Origin: Actinomycetota bacterium
Lineage (GTDB): Bacteria > Actinomycetota > Actinomycetes > Actinomycetales > Microbacteriaceae
NCBI GenBank assembly: GCA_018268435.1
Contig: JAFDWP010000094.1
Coordinates: 1 to 56,056 of the forward strand
DNA length: 56,056 nt
Reading direction: 5' to 3'
Under the pieces are notes generated by a model. That model was not told the DNA's origin. It made no database searches and saw only the letters and a program-made list of their open reading frames with translations. Shown here piece by piece: positions 17,879 through 26,270 of the stretch. Numbering within the stretch: position 1 is the stretch's first letter; each line of letters begins with the position of its first letter. The position numbers and the translations under genes were made by a program.

Positions 17879-18924
17879 TCGTCGAGCCGCTCGTGCTGCA
17901 CCACGCCCGCAAGACCACCCTGCTCGGCCTCCGCGAAGCGTTCAGCGCACTCCCGCCTCCGCCGCCCGCGCTGTCGTTCCCCGAGTACATCGCCCTTCCC
18001 GACGACGACCGCGACGCGTATGACCAGGCTCGCGACGACTTCCTGCGGTTGACGCTGCGGGTGCCGACACCCGAGCAGGACATCTGCGCCCGGATCCTCG
18101 CCAAGCTGATCGGATCGAACCCGCGACGCAAGAACTCTCGCAGGGGGCTCATGATCTCCGCGCCGATGTTCTACGGCAAGACCGAGCTGGCGCTGCTGCT
18201 ATCCCGCTCCATCGAGCACGCCCACGCCGCACGCAACCCGGACTACGCCGACCACGGGCATGTCCCGGTCGTGTGGACAGAGATGACCGACCACTCCACC
18301 GGCAAGGCGCTGCTGGCCCAAATCGTCGAGTTCCTCGCCCCCACCATCTCTCTCCCGCAGCAGATCACCACCGACCGGCTCCGCAAGCTCGCCGTCGACC
18401 TGCTGCACACGCACCGCACGAAACTGCTGGTGATCGACGAGGCACACAAGCTGGGCGGCGCCGAGCCGTCCAGCATCATCAAAGCGCTGCAGAACGAATC
18501 CTCCGCCACCGTCGTGCTCGTCGGCATCGATCTGGGCGGCGGGAAAGCGTTCGGATCCGGGGACGGCCTCCAGGTCACGATGCGATGCGACACGGTCGCG
18601 CTCCGCAAGGTCGATATCACCACCGGCGAAGGGTCTGCGCTGTGGCGGCGGTGGGTGGCGATCTTCGACCGCAACCTTCCCCTGTGCGGCCACACGCCCG
18701 GCACCCTCACCCGCAACGCCACAGCCCTGCACAAGGCCGCCAGCGGCCAACTCGCCGTGCTCGCGATGATCGTCGAGCGCCTGGTCGCCGCGATCCTCGA
18801 CGACCCTGCCCGCCGTGACGAACTGGTGACCCGAGAGCGGTTGTTCACCGTCTTGGACGGCCTCCGACACACCACTCCGGTCCGGCACAAGATCGCACTG
18901 GACGACCTCGTGGAAGCCGCGTGA
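17875..18924 (+). CDS. TnsC/TniB-type AAA+ ATPase of transposition
   Basis: A 349-residue ATPase that would link target recognition to the transposase. The P-loop region reads SAPMFYGKTE (GKT at 101-103), with Ala in place of the usual first Gly, and Walker B is LLVIDEAHKLGG. A sensor-like ATVVLVGIDL follows. The GTG start overlaps the transposase stop and its own stop overlaps the TniQ gene, so all four genes are translationally coupled. Confidence 0.88.
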   Translation: MIVEPLVLHHARKTTLLGLREAFSALPPPPPALSFPEYIALPDDDRDAYDQARDDFLRLTLRVPTPEQDICARILAKLIGSNPRRKNSRRGLMISAPMFYGKTELALLLSRSIEHAHAARNPDYADHGHVPVVWTEMTDHSTGKALLAQIVEFLAPTISLPQQITTDRLRKLAVDLLHTHRTKLLVIDEAHKLGGAEPSSIIKALQNESSATVVLVGIDLGGGKAFGSGDGLQVTMRCDTVALRKVDITTGEGSALWRRWVAIFDRNLPLCGHTPGTLTRNATALHKAASGQLAVLAMIVERLVAAILDDPARRDELVTRERLFTVLDGLRHTTPVRHKIALDDLVEAA

Positions 18925-21050
18925 CAGACACTCGGGCCTGGCCGATTCGACCGAAGTGGCACCGCTTCGAATCTCCGCGTTCGTATGCGCTCCGCCAATG
19001 TCGGGCAGCAGGGGTCCCGTTTGACTTCGTCGAGCGGGGGCTGACGTCGCCAGCCCAGCCATACATCTACCGAGTGTGGGGCGACGAGGTCGCGGCGGCG
19101 GCCACCGTCGAGGCCACCGCCGGGCGCCCGTCTGGGCACTACCAGCGCCTCAAGCGCTTCGCGCAACCTGATCCTGCCCTCACCTACCCCCAGCGGTTCC
19201 TGTGCCGACTGTGCGCAGCCGGCAACGTCGTGGAGCAGATCCCGCACGACCGGGAGAACTGGTGTCTTCGACACTCGGGACAGATGGTGTGGACCGGTCC
19301 GGGCTCGACCCCAGAGACGCAGCCGGTGATCGAGTACGACCACGACCAGGCGAAGGCGGAGCGCAGGTTTCGGCGCCTGGTCGCCAGCGGCGACATCGAT
19401 CCCCACATCCATGCCCGAGTGTGGGAGATGGTGCGCGACAATGCGTGGCTGACTCGGCCCAGCGGATGGAAGCCGGAACTGTCGCGCTGCGTCGACGACC
19501 ACGACATCCGCGGTCGCGCAGACCTCTACCCCGAGACGGTCGCCGTGCTCGAGGTGCTCACCGACCCGGCAATCATCGAACGGTGGGTTGGTCTCTCGCC
19601 GGCTGAGATCCGCCACGCCATCGCATCCACTCTCCAACTCGGGCCGTCGCCGATCGACGTGCTCGTGGAGCGGGTCGTGCTCTGGCTCCGTCCGCGTCGC
19701 CGCGAAGTTCGCCCCACTCGCATCGACTCCCTGAACGTGCCGTTGGACATCGTGGACGCTCCTGCGATCATCGACGTCACCGCCCCCTACCCCCTGTGGA
19801 TACAGCGCCGTCCGCACGCCGTCGGCGAGTGGGACTGGAGCCGCAATGATCCCGCCCGTGACCCATGGGCTCCGCGCGGATCATCGTCGAAGGCGTGGTG
19901 GGTGTGCGACTCCGGGCACTCGTGGGAATCGACTCCGTACGTGCGCGCGGTTGCCGGCTGTGCCTACTGCGCGGGGCAGGCAGCCTGGTTGGGGGTGTCC
20001 GACCTCCGCACGATGTTCCCCGCCATCGCCGCGGAATGGGACTCGACGCCTGGAGCGAACGCGGGCGACCCCGACCATGTGGGTGCCCGATCCAACCGCC
20101 GCATCAGCTGGGTCTGCGCCAAAGGCCACGGGTGGGTGGCCACCATCAACAACCGCACACGGAACGGCTCCGGCTGCCCGTACTGTTCCGGCAACCGCGC
20201 CATCCCGGGAGAGACCGATCTCGCAACCCTGCGCCCCGACCTCGCGGCCGAGTGGGACCACGAAAGGAACGGCAAGCTGACGCCGCAGATCGTCGGCGCC
20301 AGCACGACGAGGAGGGTGTGGTGGACGGGCCGGTGCGGCCACGGGTGGCAGGCATCGATCGCGAATCGCGCTCTTCGCGGCACGGGCTGTCCTTACTGCG
20401 TCGGCAAGCGCGCCCTACCCGGCGTCACCGACCTCGCGACTGTCCGGCCCGACCTCGCCGCGCAGTGGCACAGCAGCAACGTCCTGAGCCCGAAGCATGT
20501 CCGACCCAACGCCGGCAAGAAGGTCGCCTGGCAATGCGAAGAAGGGCACGTTTGGGTAGCCGCGGTCTACAGCCGCGCCGGCGCAGGCAGAGGATGCCCC
20601 TACTGCGCCGGAAGGCTCGCCGTTCGCGGTGAAACAGACCTCGCAACCGTCCGGCCCGACCTCGTGGGCGAGTGGGACACCTCGAACGCACTGAGCGTGC
20701 AAGAAGTCACCGCACACTCCCACCGCCGCGCGACGTGGAGGTGCAGAGAAGGCCATGCTTGGAAAGCGACCGTCTATAGCCGAACAGGTCGACGCGGCTC
20801 CGGATGCCCATACTGCGCCGGCTACCGAGCGATTCCCGGCAAGACCGACCTATCGACCTTGAGACCCGAGCTTGCCGCCGAGTGGCATGTCAGCAACCAC
20901 CGCTCACCTGACCGGGTGAAGCCCATGTCGAGCTTCAGAGTGGCTTGGTTGTGCGCGAATGGCCACGTCTGGGAGGCGACGGTGGCAAGTCGCTCGAAAG
21001 GGCGCGGCTGCCCACGGTGCGGAGTTGCTCGCCGACGTGATCTGGCCTAG
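18921..21050 (+). CDS. tniQ: TniQ fused to a six-repeat zinc-ribbon (treble-clef) array
   Basis: A 709-residue protein, about twice the usual TniQ length. Residues 1-250 are TniQ-like, with the zinc-binding pair FLCRLCAAG / NWCLRHSG. From about residue 320 a unit of roughly 60 residues recurs six times: W-x-C-x3-GH-x-W ... GCPYC ... TDLATLRPDLAAEWD. The third unit lacks the standard first Cys (it reads WWTGRCGHGW) and the last is truncated after CPRC. The repeat resembles the probable zinc-ribbon domain DUF4379/PF14311. TniQ proteins choose the target; the array could read DNA. No internal ribosome site suggests two genes. Confidence 0.85.
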   Translation: MTDTRAWPIRPKWHRFESPRSYALRQCRAAGVPFDFVERGLTSPAQPYIYRVWGDEVAAAATVEATAGRPSGHYQRLKRFAQPDPALTYPQRFLCRLCAAGNVVEQIPHDRENWCLRHSGQMVWTGPGSTPETQPVIEYDHDQAKAERRFRRLVASGDIDPHIHARVWEMVRDNAWLTRPSGWKPELSRCVDDHDIRGRADLYPETVAVLEVLTDPAIIERWVGLSPAEIRHAIASTLQLGPSPIDVLVERVVLWLRPRRREVRPTRIDSLNVPLDIVDAPAIIDVTAPYPLWIQRRPHAVGEWDWSRNDPARDPWAPRGSSSKAWWVCDSGHSWESTPYVRAVAGCAYCAGQAAWLGVSDLRTMFPAIAAEWDSTPGANAGDPDHVGARSNRRISWVCAKGHGWVATINNRTRNGSGCPYCSGNRAIPGETDLATLRPDLAAEWDHERNGKLTPQIVGASTTRRVWWTGRCGHGWQASIANRALRGTGCPYCVGKRALPGVTDLATVRPDLAAQWHSSNVLSPKHVRPNAGKKVAWQCEEGHVWVAAVYSRAGAGRGCPYCAGRLAVRGETDLATVRPDLVGEWDTSNALSVQEVTAHSHRRATWRCREGHAWKATVYSRTGRRGSGCPYCAGYRAIPGKTDLSTLRPELAAEWHVSNHRSPDRVKPMSSFRVAWLCANGHVWEATVASRSKGRGCPRCGVARRRDLA

Positions 21051-21158
21051 CTGCCCGCGGCGCGGATGATCATGCATGGTCCTCGGCGGGTGAGCAACGA
21101 GGCGATGCGCGATCTCGGGATGTGCCATGCTGGCAGGTTGCTCTCAAGGGAGGTTGCC

Positions 21159-21491
21159 ATGACCGAAGCATCGACGGCGCTGGTGGAGTTCCTGCTGGCC
21201 CGGATCGAGGAGGACAAGCGGATCGCGTGGCTGGTCGCGTCGGAATCGCCGACGACCGATACCGGGTTCTGCGTGTGGGCAACGCAGTTCGCGTTCGACC
21301 CGGAGCGGATGATCGTCGCGATCGACTATCAGCGCGTGCTCGCCGAGTGCACCGCGAAGCGCCGGATCATCGACGCATTCCGAGCCGCCACTCCCTCCAC
21401 CACGACGGCCGAGACCCTGGAGGCGGTCCTGCGGGAGCTCGCGTCTGCCCATGCCGATCACCACGACTATCAGGAGGACTGGCGAATCTAG
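21159..21491 (+). CDS. DUF6221-family hypothetical protein
   Basis: A 110-residue soluble protein, MTEASTALVEFLLARIEEDK at its start, with AAT/CxW-like and late DHHDYQEDW residues typical of DUF6221 proteins seen in actinomycete accessory DNA. The ATG at 21159 has a strong AAGGGAGGT ribosome site. It follows the transposition operon by 108 bp in the same direction and is probably cargo. Function unknown. Confidence 0.65.
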   Translation: MTEASTALVEFLLARIEEDKRIAWLVASESPTTDTGFCVWATQFAFDPERMIVAIDYQRVLAECTAKRRIIDAFRAATPSTTTAETLEAVLRELASAHADHHDYQEDWRI

Positions 21492-21518
21492 CGAGGTCCA
21501 GGGATGTCTAGCATTTCC

Positions 21519-22277
21519 CTAGACTTCGAGATCCCGATCGTCGCTGTCTTCCGCGCCGTTCAAAGCCGGGATCTCGACGCCGATCCTGTCGGCCAGTTCT
21601 GATAGCGGTGTGCTCTCGCCCATCGCGCTGCGCTCCCGGACGATCGCGGCGATCTCTTCCTCTTCCCGCCGGAGGTCGTCGAGCCACGCGTCGATGAGCC
21701 AGAACGGGATGGGTGCGTATCCGAAGGCGTCGACGCCGACGTGGAACTGGTGACCGACCGGCCCGCACTCCCGATCGTGAGTGTGGCCGTGCAGCAGCGG
21801 GATGCCGCGATCGACCGGGCGGTGCGAGGTGTGCCGATCCGCGTCCTGGGTGTCGCCGGAGTACGGATAGTGGGACGCGAGGATGCGGGTGCCGCGTCGC
21901 GTTCCTTCGATGACCTCGGGCAGGATGATCCATCCCGCCTCCTCGTAGAGCGGGGTGAATCGCTCGATCGCGCGCCGAGACTGCGTCGCCGGTGAGACTC
22001 GGTCGTGGTTGCCGGGGACGAGGAACTTGCGGCCGTTGAGCTGTGCAGTCAGCGGCAGCGAGTCGGCGATCGGCCCGAGCGCGACGTCGCCGAGGTGCAG
22101 AACGACATCGGCAGGGGCGACGACCTGGTTCCAACGGCGGATCAGCTCGGCATCCATCTCCGTGACCGACCCGAACGGCCGGGCGGCGAGCTCACTGATC
22201 CGCGCATGGCTGAAATGGGTGTCGGACGTGATGTAGTCGACCTGGTCGAAGTCGAGCGTCGGATACTCGGAGATCAC
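21519..22277 (-). CDS. Metallophosphoesterase (calcineurin-like)
   Basis: A 252-residue enzyme with the dimetal signatures in order: TSDTHFSH near residue 18, LHLGDVALG near 60, VPGNHDR near 88, ASHYPYSG near 130 and LHGHTHD near 161. This combination is a metallo-dependent phosphoesterase, often acting on nucleotides or dinucleotides; the substrate is unknown. The GTG start is supported by GAGAGGAG upstream. A perfect 11-bp stem hairpin lies directly upstream of that ribosome site. Confidence 0.85.
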   Translation of the reverse strand: MISEYPTLDFDQVDYITSDTHFSHARISELAARPFGSVTEMDAELIRRWNQVVAPADVVLHLGDVALGPIADSLPLTAQLNGRKFLVPGNHDRVSPATQSRRAIERFTPLYEEAGWIILPEVIEGTRRGTRILASHYPYSGDTQDADRHTSHRPVDRGIPLLHGHTHDRECGPVGHQFHVGVDAFGYAPIPFWLIDAWLDDLRREEEEIAAIVRERSAMGESTPLSELADRIGVEIPALNGAEDSDDRDLEV

Positions 22278-22589
22278 CGACAGACTCCTCTCTGCTCGGC
22301 CGGGATCGCCGAGCAGAGCAACCTATCAGACCAACCCGCCGGGAAGAATCGCCGAGTGCGAGAAGTCGCACAGAGAGCGCAGCTCAATTCGCCAACGCCT
22401 CGTTGGCGAATCGCCGTGCCTGACGGAACTCAGTTACCGACCGCCGCCATCACCGCACCCCTCGCCGAGAGGTTCTCGGCGAGGACGGCATCTGCGAGCC
22501 GCTTTAGGTACACGTGCGCCCCCGTTGATCAATTTCGGCAGCCGCCAATATACATGTTCCGCACTCACCGATGAGCAGATTCCGCAGGA
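22278..22589. other. Gene-free stretch with three perfect hairpins
   Basis: Between two leftward genes, three perfect stem-loops occur: 22290-22318 (11-bp stem CTCTGCTCGGC, 7-nt loop), 22387-22411 (11-bp stem ATTCGCCAACG, 3-nt loop) and 22461-22483 (10-bp stem CTCGCCGAGA, 3-nt loop). The first adjoins the ribosome site of the phosphoesterase gene. The others could be terminators for the ars operon, although no T-runs follow, or part of the transposon's right end. No gene is visible. Confidence 0.7.
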
Positions 22590-22991
22590 CTAGCGGAGAA
22601 CAGGCCGGCGGACGAGCTGCTGCACGCTGGCGTGGATGCGGTCTCGGAGGTCGCGCACCCCGTCGATGCCCCAGCTGTCGGGATCGGGAAACTCCCACTC
22701 GATCAGCTCGCCCGTCACCGGGCCGGGCAACGCGAGTCCGGGCTTCATGGTGACGACGATGTCCGCCGACGCGAGATCCTCGACGGTCACGGCGCGGGGA
22801 TGAGCGGTGATGGTGTCGATGCCGAGCTCCGCGAGGGCCTCGGCCACCACAGGGTTGATCTGCTCAGCCGGGGTGATCCCGGCGCTGGTGGCGACGAACC
22901 GTCCGGGCGCGGCGTGGGCGAGAAGGTGCGCGCCCAGCTGGGAGCGGCCGGCGTTGTGCTGGCAGAGGAACAGCACCGTGGGGGCGGTCAT
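22590..22991 (-). CDS. arsC: Arsenate reductase / low-molecular-weight phosphatase family
   Basis: A 133-residue protein, last gene of the ars operon. CQHNAGRS near residue 10 is the LMW-phosphatase/ArsC P-loop, and DIVVTM lies near 78. It lacks the MGCGDACP motif found in the three other ArsC copies here (it reads VTMKPGLALPG), so the usual second resolving Cys is absent and its redox cycle may differ or use another partner. The start overlaps the oxidoreductase stop by 4 bp. Confidence 0.8.
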   Translation of the reverse strand: MTAPTVLFLCQHNAGRSQLGAHLLAHAAPGRFVATSAGITPAEQINPVVAEALAELGIDTITAHPRAVTVEDLASADIVVTMKPGLALPGPVTGELIEWEFPDPDSWGIDGVRDLRDRIHASVQQLVRRPVLR

Positions 22992-24382
22992 GACGCGACT
23001 CCCGCGAGGGTGAGCGCGTGCGCGCGCGACCAGGCCTGGGTCGCGGACTGGACGGCATCCCACGGAGAGCTCAGCGGCGGAGTGTAGGAGAGGTCGAGGT
23101 CGGAGACCTGCTCGACGGTCAGCCCCGCGTGCAGGGCGGTGGCGTAGGTGTCGACGCGCTTGGCGGTCTCGGTGCCGAGCCGGCCGACCAGCTGCGCGCC
23201 GAGGAGCCGCCCGGTGGCGGTGTCGCCGGTGATGCGGATGCTGATCGGCTGCGCGCCGGGATAGTAGCGCTTGTGGTCGTCCGCGACCGACCCGACCGTC
23301 GACGGCGAGAACCCGGCGGCTGTGGCGTCCTGGTCGCGCAGGCCGGTGCGGGCAGCGACCAGCTCGAAGACCTTCACGACCTGGGTGCCGACCGACCCGG
23401 CGAACCGTGCACCACCGCCCAAGGCGTTCTCCCCGGCGATGCGGCCCTGCTTATGGGCGGTGGTACCCAGCGGCAGGTAGGTGGCGCCGAGGAGGCGGTG
23501 GTGGGTGATGACGCCGTCGCCGGCGGCGAAGACGTGCGGGAGGCCGGTACGCATCTGCTCGTCGACGACGACCGCGCGTCCCGCACCGAGGGTCGCGCCG
23601 GCCGACTCGAGGAGGGCGGTGTTGGGGCGGACGCCGACGACGGCGAGCACGAGGTCCGCGGTGTGGGTGACCGGCTCCCCGTCTCGGGTGGCGTGGACGG
23701 TGAGCCCGTCCGTGGTCTTCTCGACGGCGTGGACGGTGGTGTCGGTGTAGACGAGCACGTCGTGGTCCTCGAGCTCCGCACGCACCAGACCGGCAAGTTC
23801 GGGGTCGAGGGTGGAGAGCACTTCGGGGCCGCGCTGCAGCTGCGTGACCTGGATGCCTCGAGCGGCGACCGCTTCGGCCATCTCGAGGCCGACGTAGCCG
23901 GCTCCGATGATGATCGCGGTCTGCGGGTCGCGGCCGGTCAGGTGCTCGTCGAGCGCGAAGGTGTCGCCCATCGAGTGGATGACATGGACCCCGTCGTCCG
24001 GGCCGAGCCGGTCAAGGCCCGCGATGCCGGCGTAGGAGGGCAGCGCGCCGGTGCCGACGACGAGCTCGTCGTAGCCGATCACGTCCTCCCTGCCGAGCCG
24101 GTCACGGACGGTCAGCCGCCGGCCAGCGACGTCGATGCCGGTGGCGAGGGTGTCCAGCCGCAGCGACATGCCGGTCGCTTCCAGGTCGGCGTGGGTGCGG
24201 TGCGCGAGCGACTGCCACGGGGCGACCTCCCCGGTGAAGTAGTACGGGATCCCGCAGATGGAGTAGTTCGGGTAGGCGTCCGCGACGATCACGGTGACGT
24301 CAGCGGTGGGGTCGAGCTCGCGGGCGCGCAGCGCAGCGGAGATCCCCGCGTCGCTGCCACCGATTACGGCGATATGGGTCAT
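22988..24382 (-). CDS. FAD-dependent pyridine nucleotide-disulfide oxidoreductase of the ars operon
   Basis: A 464-residue flavoprotein: FAD-binding IGGSDAGISAA at the N-terminus, a single active Cys (residue 43, in NYSICGIPYYFTGE), an NAD(P)-binding IIGAGYVGLEMAE near 165, and the second FAD motif VFAAGD near 290. The single-Cys pattern is that of CoA-disulfide reductase/NADH oxidase enzymes. In an arsenic operon it may recycle the thiol that serves ArsC. It is coupled to the aquaporin gene by overlapping stop and start codons. Confidence 0.8.
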   Translation of the reverse strand: MTHIAVIGGSDAGISAALRARELDPTADVTVIVADAYPNYSICGIPYYFTGEVAPWQSLAHRTHADLEATGMSLRLDTLATGIDVAGRRLTVRDRLGREDVIGYDELVVGTGALPSYAGIAGLDRLGPDDGVHVIHSMGDTFALDEHLTGRDPQTAIIIGAGYVGLEMAEAVAARGIQVTQLQRGPEVLSTLDPELAGLVRAELEDHDVLVYTDTTVHAVEKTTDGLTVHATRDGEPVTHTADLVLAVVGVRPNTALLESAGATLGAGRAVVVDEQMRTGLPHVFAAGDGVITHHRLLGATYLPLGTTAHKQGRIAGENALGGGARFAGSVGTQVVKVFELVAARTGLRDQDATAAGFSPSTVGSVADDHKRYYPGAQPISIRITGDTATGRLLGAQLVGRLGTETAKRVDTYATALHAGLTVEQVSDLDLSYTPPLSSPWDAVQSATQAWSRAHALTLAGVAS

Positions 24383-25155
24383 CAGGAGGTCTCCTTCGTC
24401 TCGGTCAGAACGGGCTCGGCGACCAGGTCGCCGGCCTCGGTGGCGTGCGGGAACAGCAGGACGGCCAGCCCGATGCCGGCGGCGGCGCCGACCAGCTGGG
24501 CACCCAGGAACGGCAGCACCGAGCCGGGCGCGATGCCGGCGAACGTGTCGGTGAAGACCCGCCCGATGGTGACTGCCGGGTTCGCGAACGACGTCGAGCT
24601 CGTGAACCAATACGCGGCGCCGATGTACGCGCCGACCGCGGCCGCCACGACCGGGACGGAGCGGCCGGCGCGCGCCAGGCCGATGATCAGCAGCACCAGG
24701 CCTGCGGTCGCGACGACCTCGGCCAGCACCGTCGCAGGAGTGGCCCGGTCGGTCGTGGAGATCGCAGTCGGGACGGCGAACATGGCGTTCGCAAGGACCG
24801 CGCCACCGATACCGCCGACCACCTGCGCTGTGACGTAGAGGGCGAGGAGCGGAAGCGAAAGCCCCGCGCGAGTACGGCGCCCGAGGAGGGCATCGGCGAG
24901 GGACACCGCGGGGTTGAAATGCGCCCCCGAGACAGGACCGAGCAGCAGGATCAGCACGCCGAGACCGAAGGCTGTGGCGATCGAGTTCTCGAGCAGCTGC
25001 AGGCCGGCATCCGCCGAGAGCCGTTGCGCCGCGATCCCGGAGCCGACCACGACCGTCACCAGCAGCCCGGTGCCCAGCAGTTCCGCCCCGGCCCGGCGGG
25101 CGAGCGCGCCGATCGTCGCCCGCGTTTCGGTGCGGGCGGGTGCGGGTGCGCTCAC
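24382..25155 (-). CDS. Aquaporin / MIP channel, arsenite-efflux type
   Basis: A 257-residue membrane protein with six hydrophobic helices and the two half-helix motifs NPA at residues 81-83 and 192-194. The residue after the second NPA is Val, not the conserved Arg of glycerol and water channels, which widens the pore. The arsenic-linked AqpS of Sinorhizobium is, as I recall, changed in the same way. Set among ArsC genes with no pump, it most likely lets arsenite leave by diffusion. GTG start inside the preceding gene's end. Confidence 0.85.
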   Translation of the reverse strand: MSAPAPARTETRATIGALARRAGAELLGTGLLVTVVVGSGIAAQRLSADAGLQLLENSIATAFGLGVLILLLGPVSGAHFNPAVSLADALLGRRTRAGLSLPLLALYVTAQVVGGIGGAVLANAMFAVPTAISTTDRATPATVLAEVVATAGLVLLIIGLARAGRSVPVVAAAVGAYIGAAYWFTSSTSFANPAVTIGRVFTDTFAGIAPGSVLPFLGAQLVGAAAGIGLAVLLFPHATEAGDLVAEPVLTETKETS

Positions 25156-25814
25156 GTCCCGGCTGCTGTCAGATCGGGGGTGAGCTCGGTGAGCAGCTGT
25201 TCGACGTGCTCGCGGATCTCGTCGCGCACCGCGCGGACGCCGTCGAGATCCAGGTCGGCCGGGTCGTCGAGCTGCCAGTCCAGATACCGCTTGCCGGGGT
25301 ACAGCGGGCAGGCGTCGCCGCAGCCCATCGTCACCACGGCATCCGCGGCGCGCACGACGTCGTCGGTGAGCGGCTTCGGGAACTCGTCGCCGACCGTGAT
25401 GCTCTCCTCCTCGAGGACCGTCAGCACGGAAGGCAGCAGCCCAGCGGCGGGCTGGGAGCCGGCGGAGCGGACGTGGACGCGGTCGCCGCCCAGGTGCCGG
25501 GTGATCGCCGCGGCCATCTGAGAGCGGCCGGAATTCTGCACGCACACGTAGAGGATCTCCGGCACCCGCTTGGCGATCAGGCCGCGGGACTGCGCGAGAG
25601 CGGTGAGACGGTCGCGGGCGAACTTCTCCGCCAGGCTCGACAGGTGCGTCGAGACGCTCGCGGTGCGCGCCAGGGCCGCGTAGGACTCGAACACCACCCG
25701 CTCGACGGTCTCCTCGCTGACCATGCCGGCGAAGTTGTGGGCGAGGCGCTCGGAGGCACGGTGCAGCACGGAGTCGGGGAACAGCAGTGCCTCCTGGCCG
25801 CGGTGCTCGTTCAT
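25152..25814 (-). CDS. arsC: ArsC arsenate reductase with N-terminal three-helix domain
   Basis: A 220-residue protein. Residues 1-85 form the all-helical bundle found before some actinobacterial ArsC domains (VVFESYAALARTASVSTHLSS). Residues about 88-220 are a thioredoxin-coupled LMW-phosphatase-type ArsC: CVQNSGRSQ P-loop, then MGCGDACPLYPGKRYLDW with the resolving cysteines. It reduces arsenate to arsenite. It overlaps both neighbours by 4 bp. Confidence 0.9.
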   Translation of the reverse strand: MNEHRGQEALLFPDSVLHRASERLAHNFAGMVSEETVERVVFESYAALARTASVSTHLSSLAEKFARDRLTALAQSRGLIAKRVPEILYVCVQNSGRSQMAAAITRHLGGDRVHVRSAGSQPAAGLLPSVLTVLEEESITVGDEFPKPLTDDVVRAADAVVTMGCGDACPLYPGKRYLDWQLDDPADLDLDGVRAVRDEIREHVEQLLTELTPDLTAAGT

Positions 25815-26227
25815 GCCGTCCTCCTGGCGGAATAGAGCTCGTCGATCAGCGTCTCGACGCGGCGGCGGATGTCGTTGCGGATGGGCCGGACGGCCTCGAT
25901 GCCCTGGCCGGCCGGATCGTCGAGCTCCCAGTCCTCGTATCGCTTGCCGGGGAAGATCGGGCAAGCGTCGCCGCAGCCCATCGTGATCACGACGTCGGAC
26001 TCTCTGACGGCGTCGACGGTGAGGATCTTCGGGGTGTTGCCGGCGATGTCGATGCCCTCCTCGGCCATCGCCTGCACCGCGACGGGGTTGATCTGATCCT
26101 TCGGCGCCGACCCGGCAGACAGCACCTCGATCCGGTCTCCGGCCAGAGCCCGGAGGTAGCCGGCAGCCATCTGGGACCGGCCGGCGTTGTGCACGCAGAC
26201 GAACAGGACGGTGGGCTTGTCGTTCAT
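25811..26227 (-). CDS. arsC: Arsenate reductase ArsC (LMW-phosphatase type)
   Basis: A 138-residue enzyme of standard family length. CVHNAGRSQM is the arsenate-binding P-loop (near residue 11) and MGCGDACPIFPGKRYEDWEL carries the two resolving cysteines near 82-86. It should reduce arsenate using thioredoxin or mycothiol. An ArsR-type operator copy lies 27 bp upstream, so this gene may also be transcribed from its own promoter. Confidence 0.92.
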   Translation of the reverse strand: MNDKPTVLFVCVHNAGRSQMAAGYLRALAGDRIEVLSAGSAPKDQINPVAVQAMAEEGIDIAGNTPKILTVDAVRESDVVITMGCGDACPIFPGKRYEDWELDDPAGQGIEAVRPIRNDIRRRVETLIDELYSARRTA

Positions 26228-26254
26228 GGGGTCTCGCTTCCTCTCAAGGAAAGC

Positions 26255-26270
26255 ATAGACCGAAATCTAT
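26255..26270. promoter_or_regulatory. ArsR-type operator, copy 2
   Basis: ATAGACCGAAATCTAT has the form ATAGA-N6-TCTAT, identical in arms and spacing to the copy at the operon start. It overlaps the stop codon of the ArsR-ArsC fusion gene and precedes the next arsC. Confidence 0.7.

Noticed and set aside
18921..21050. Splitting the long TniQ gene into a TniQ gene plus a separate zinc-ribbon gene
   Set aside because: The frame is continuous, with no internal ribosome site or start at the domain boundary.
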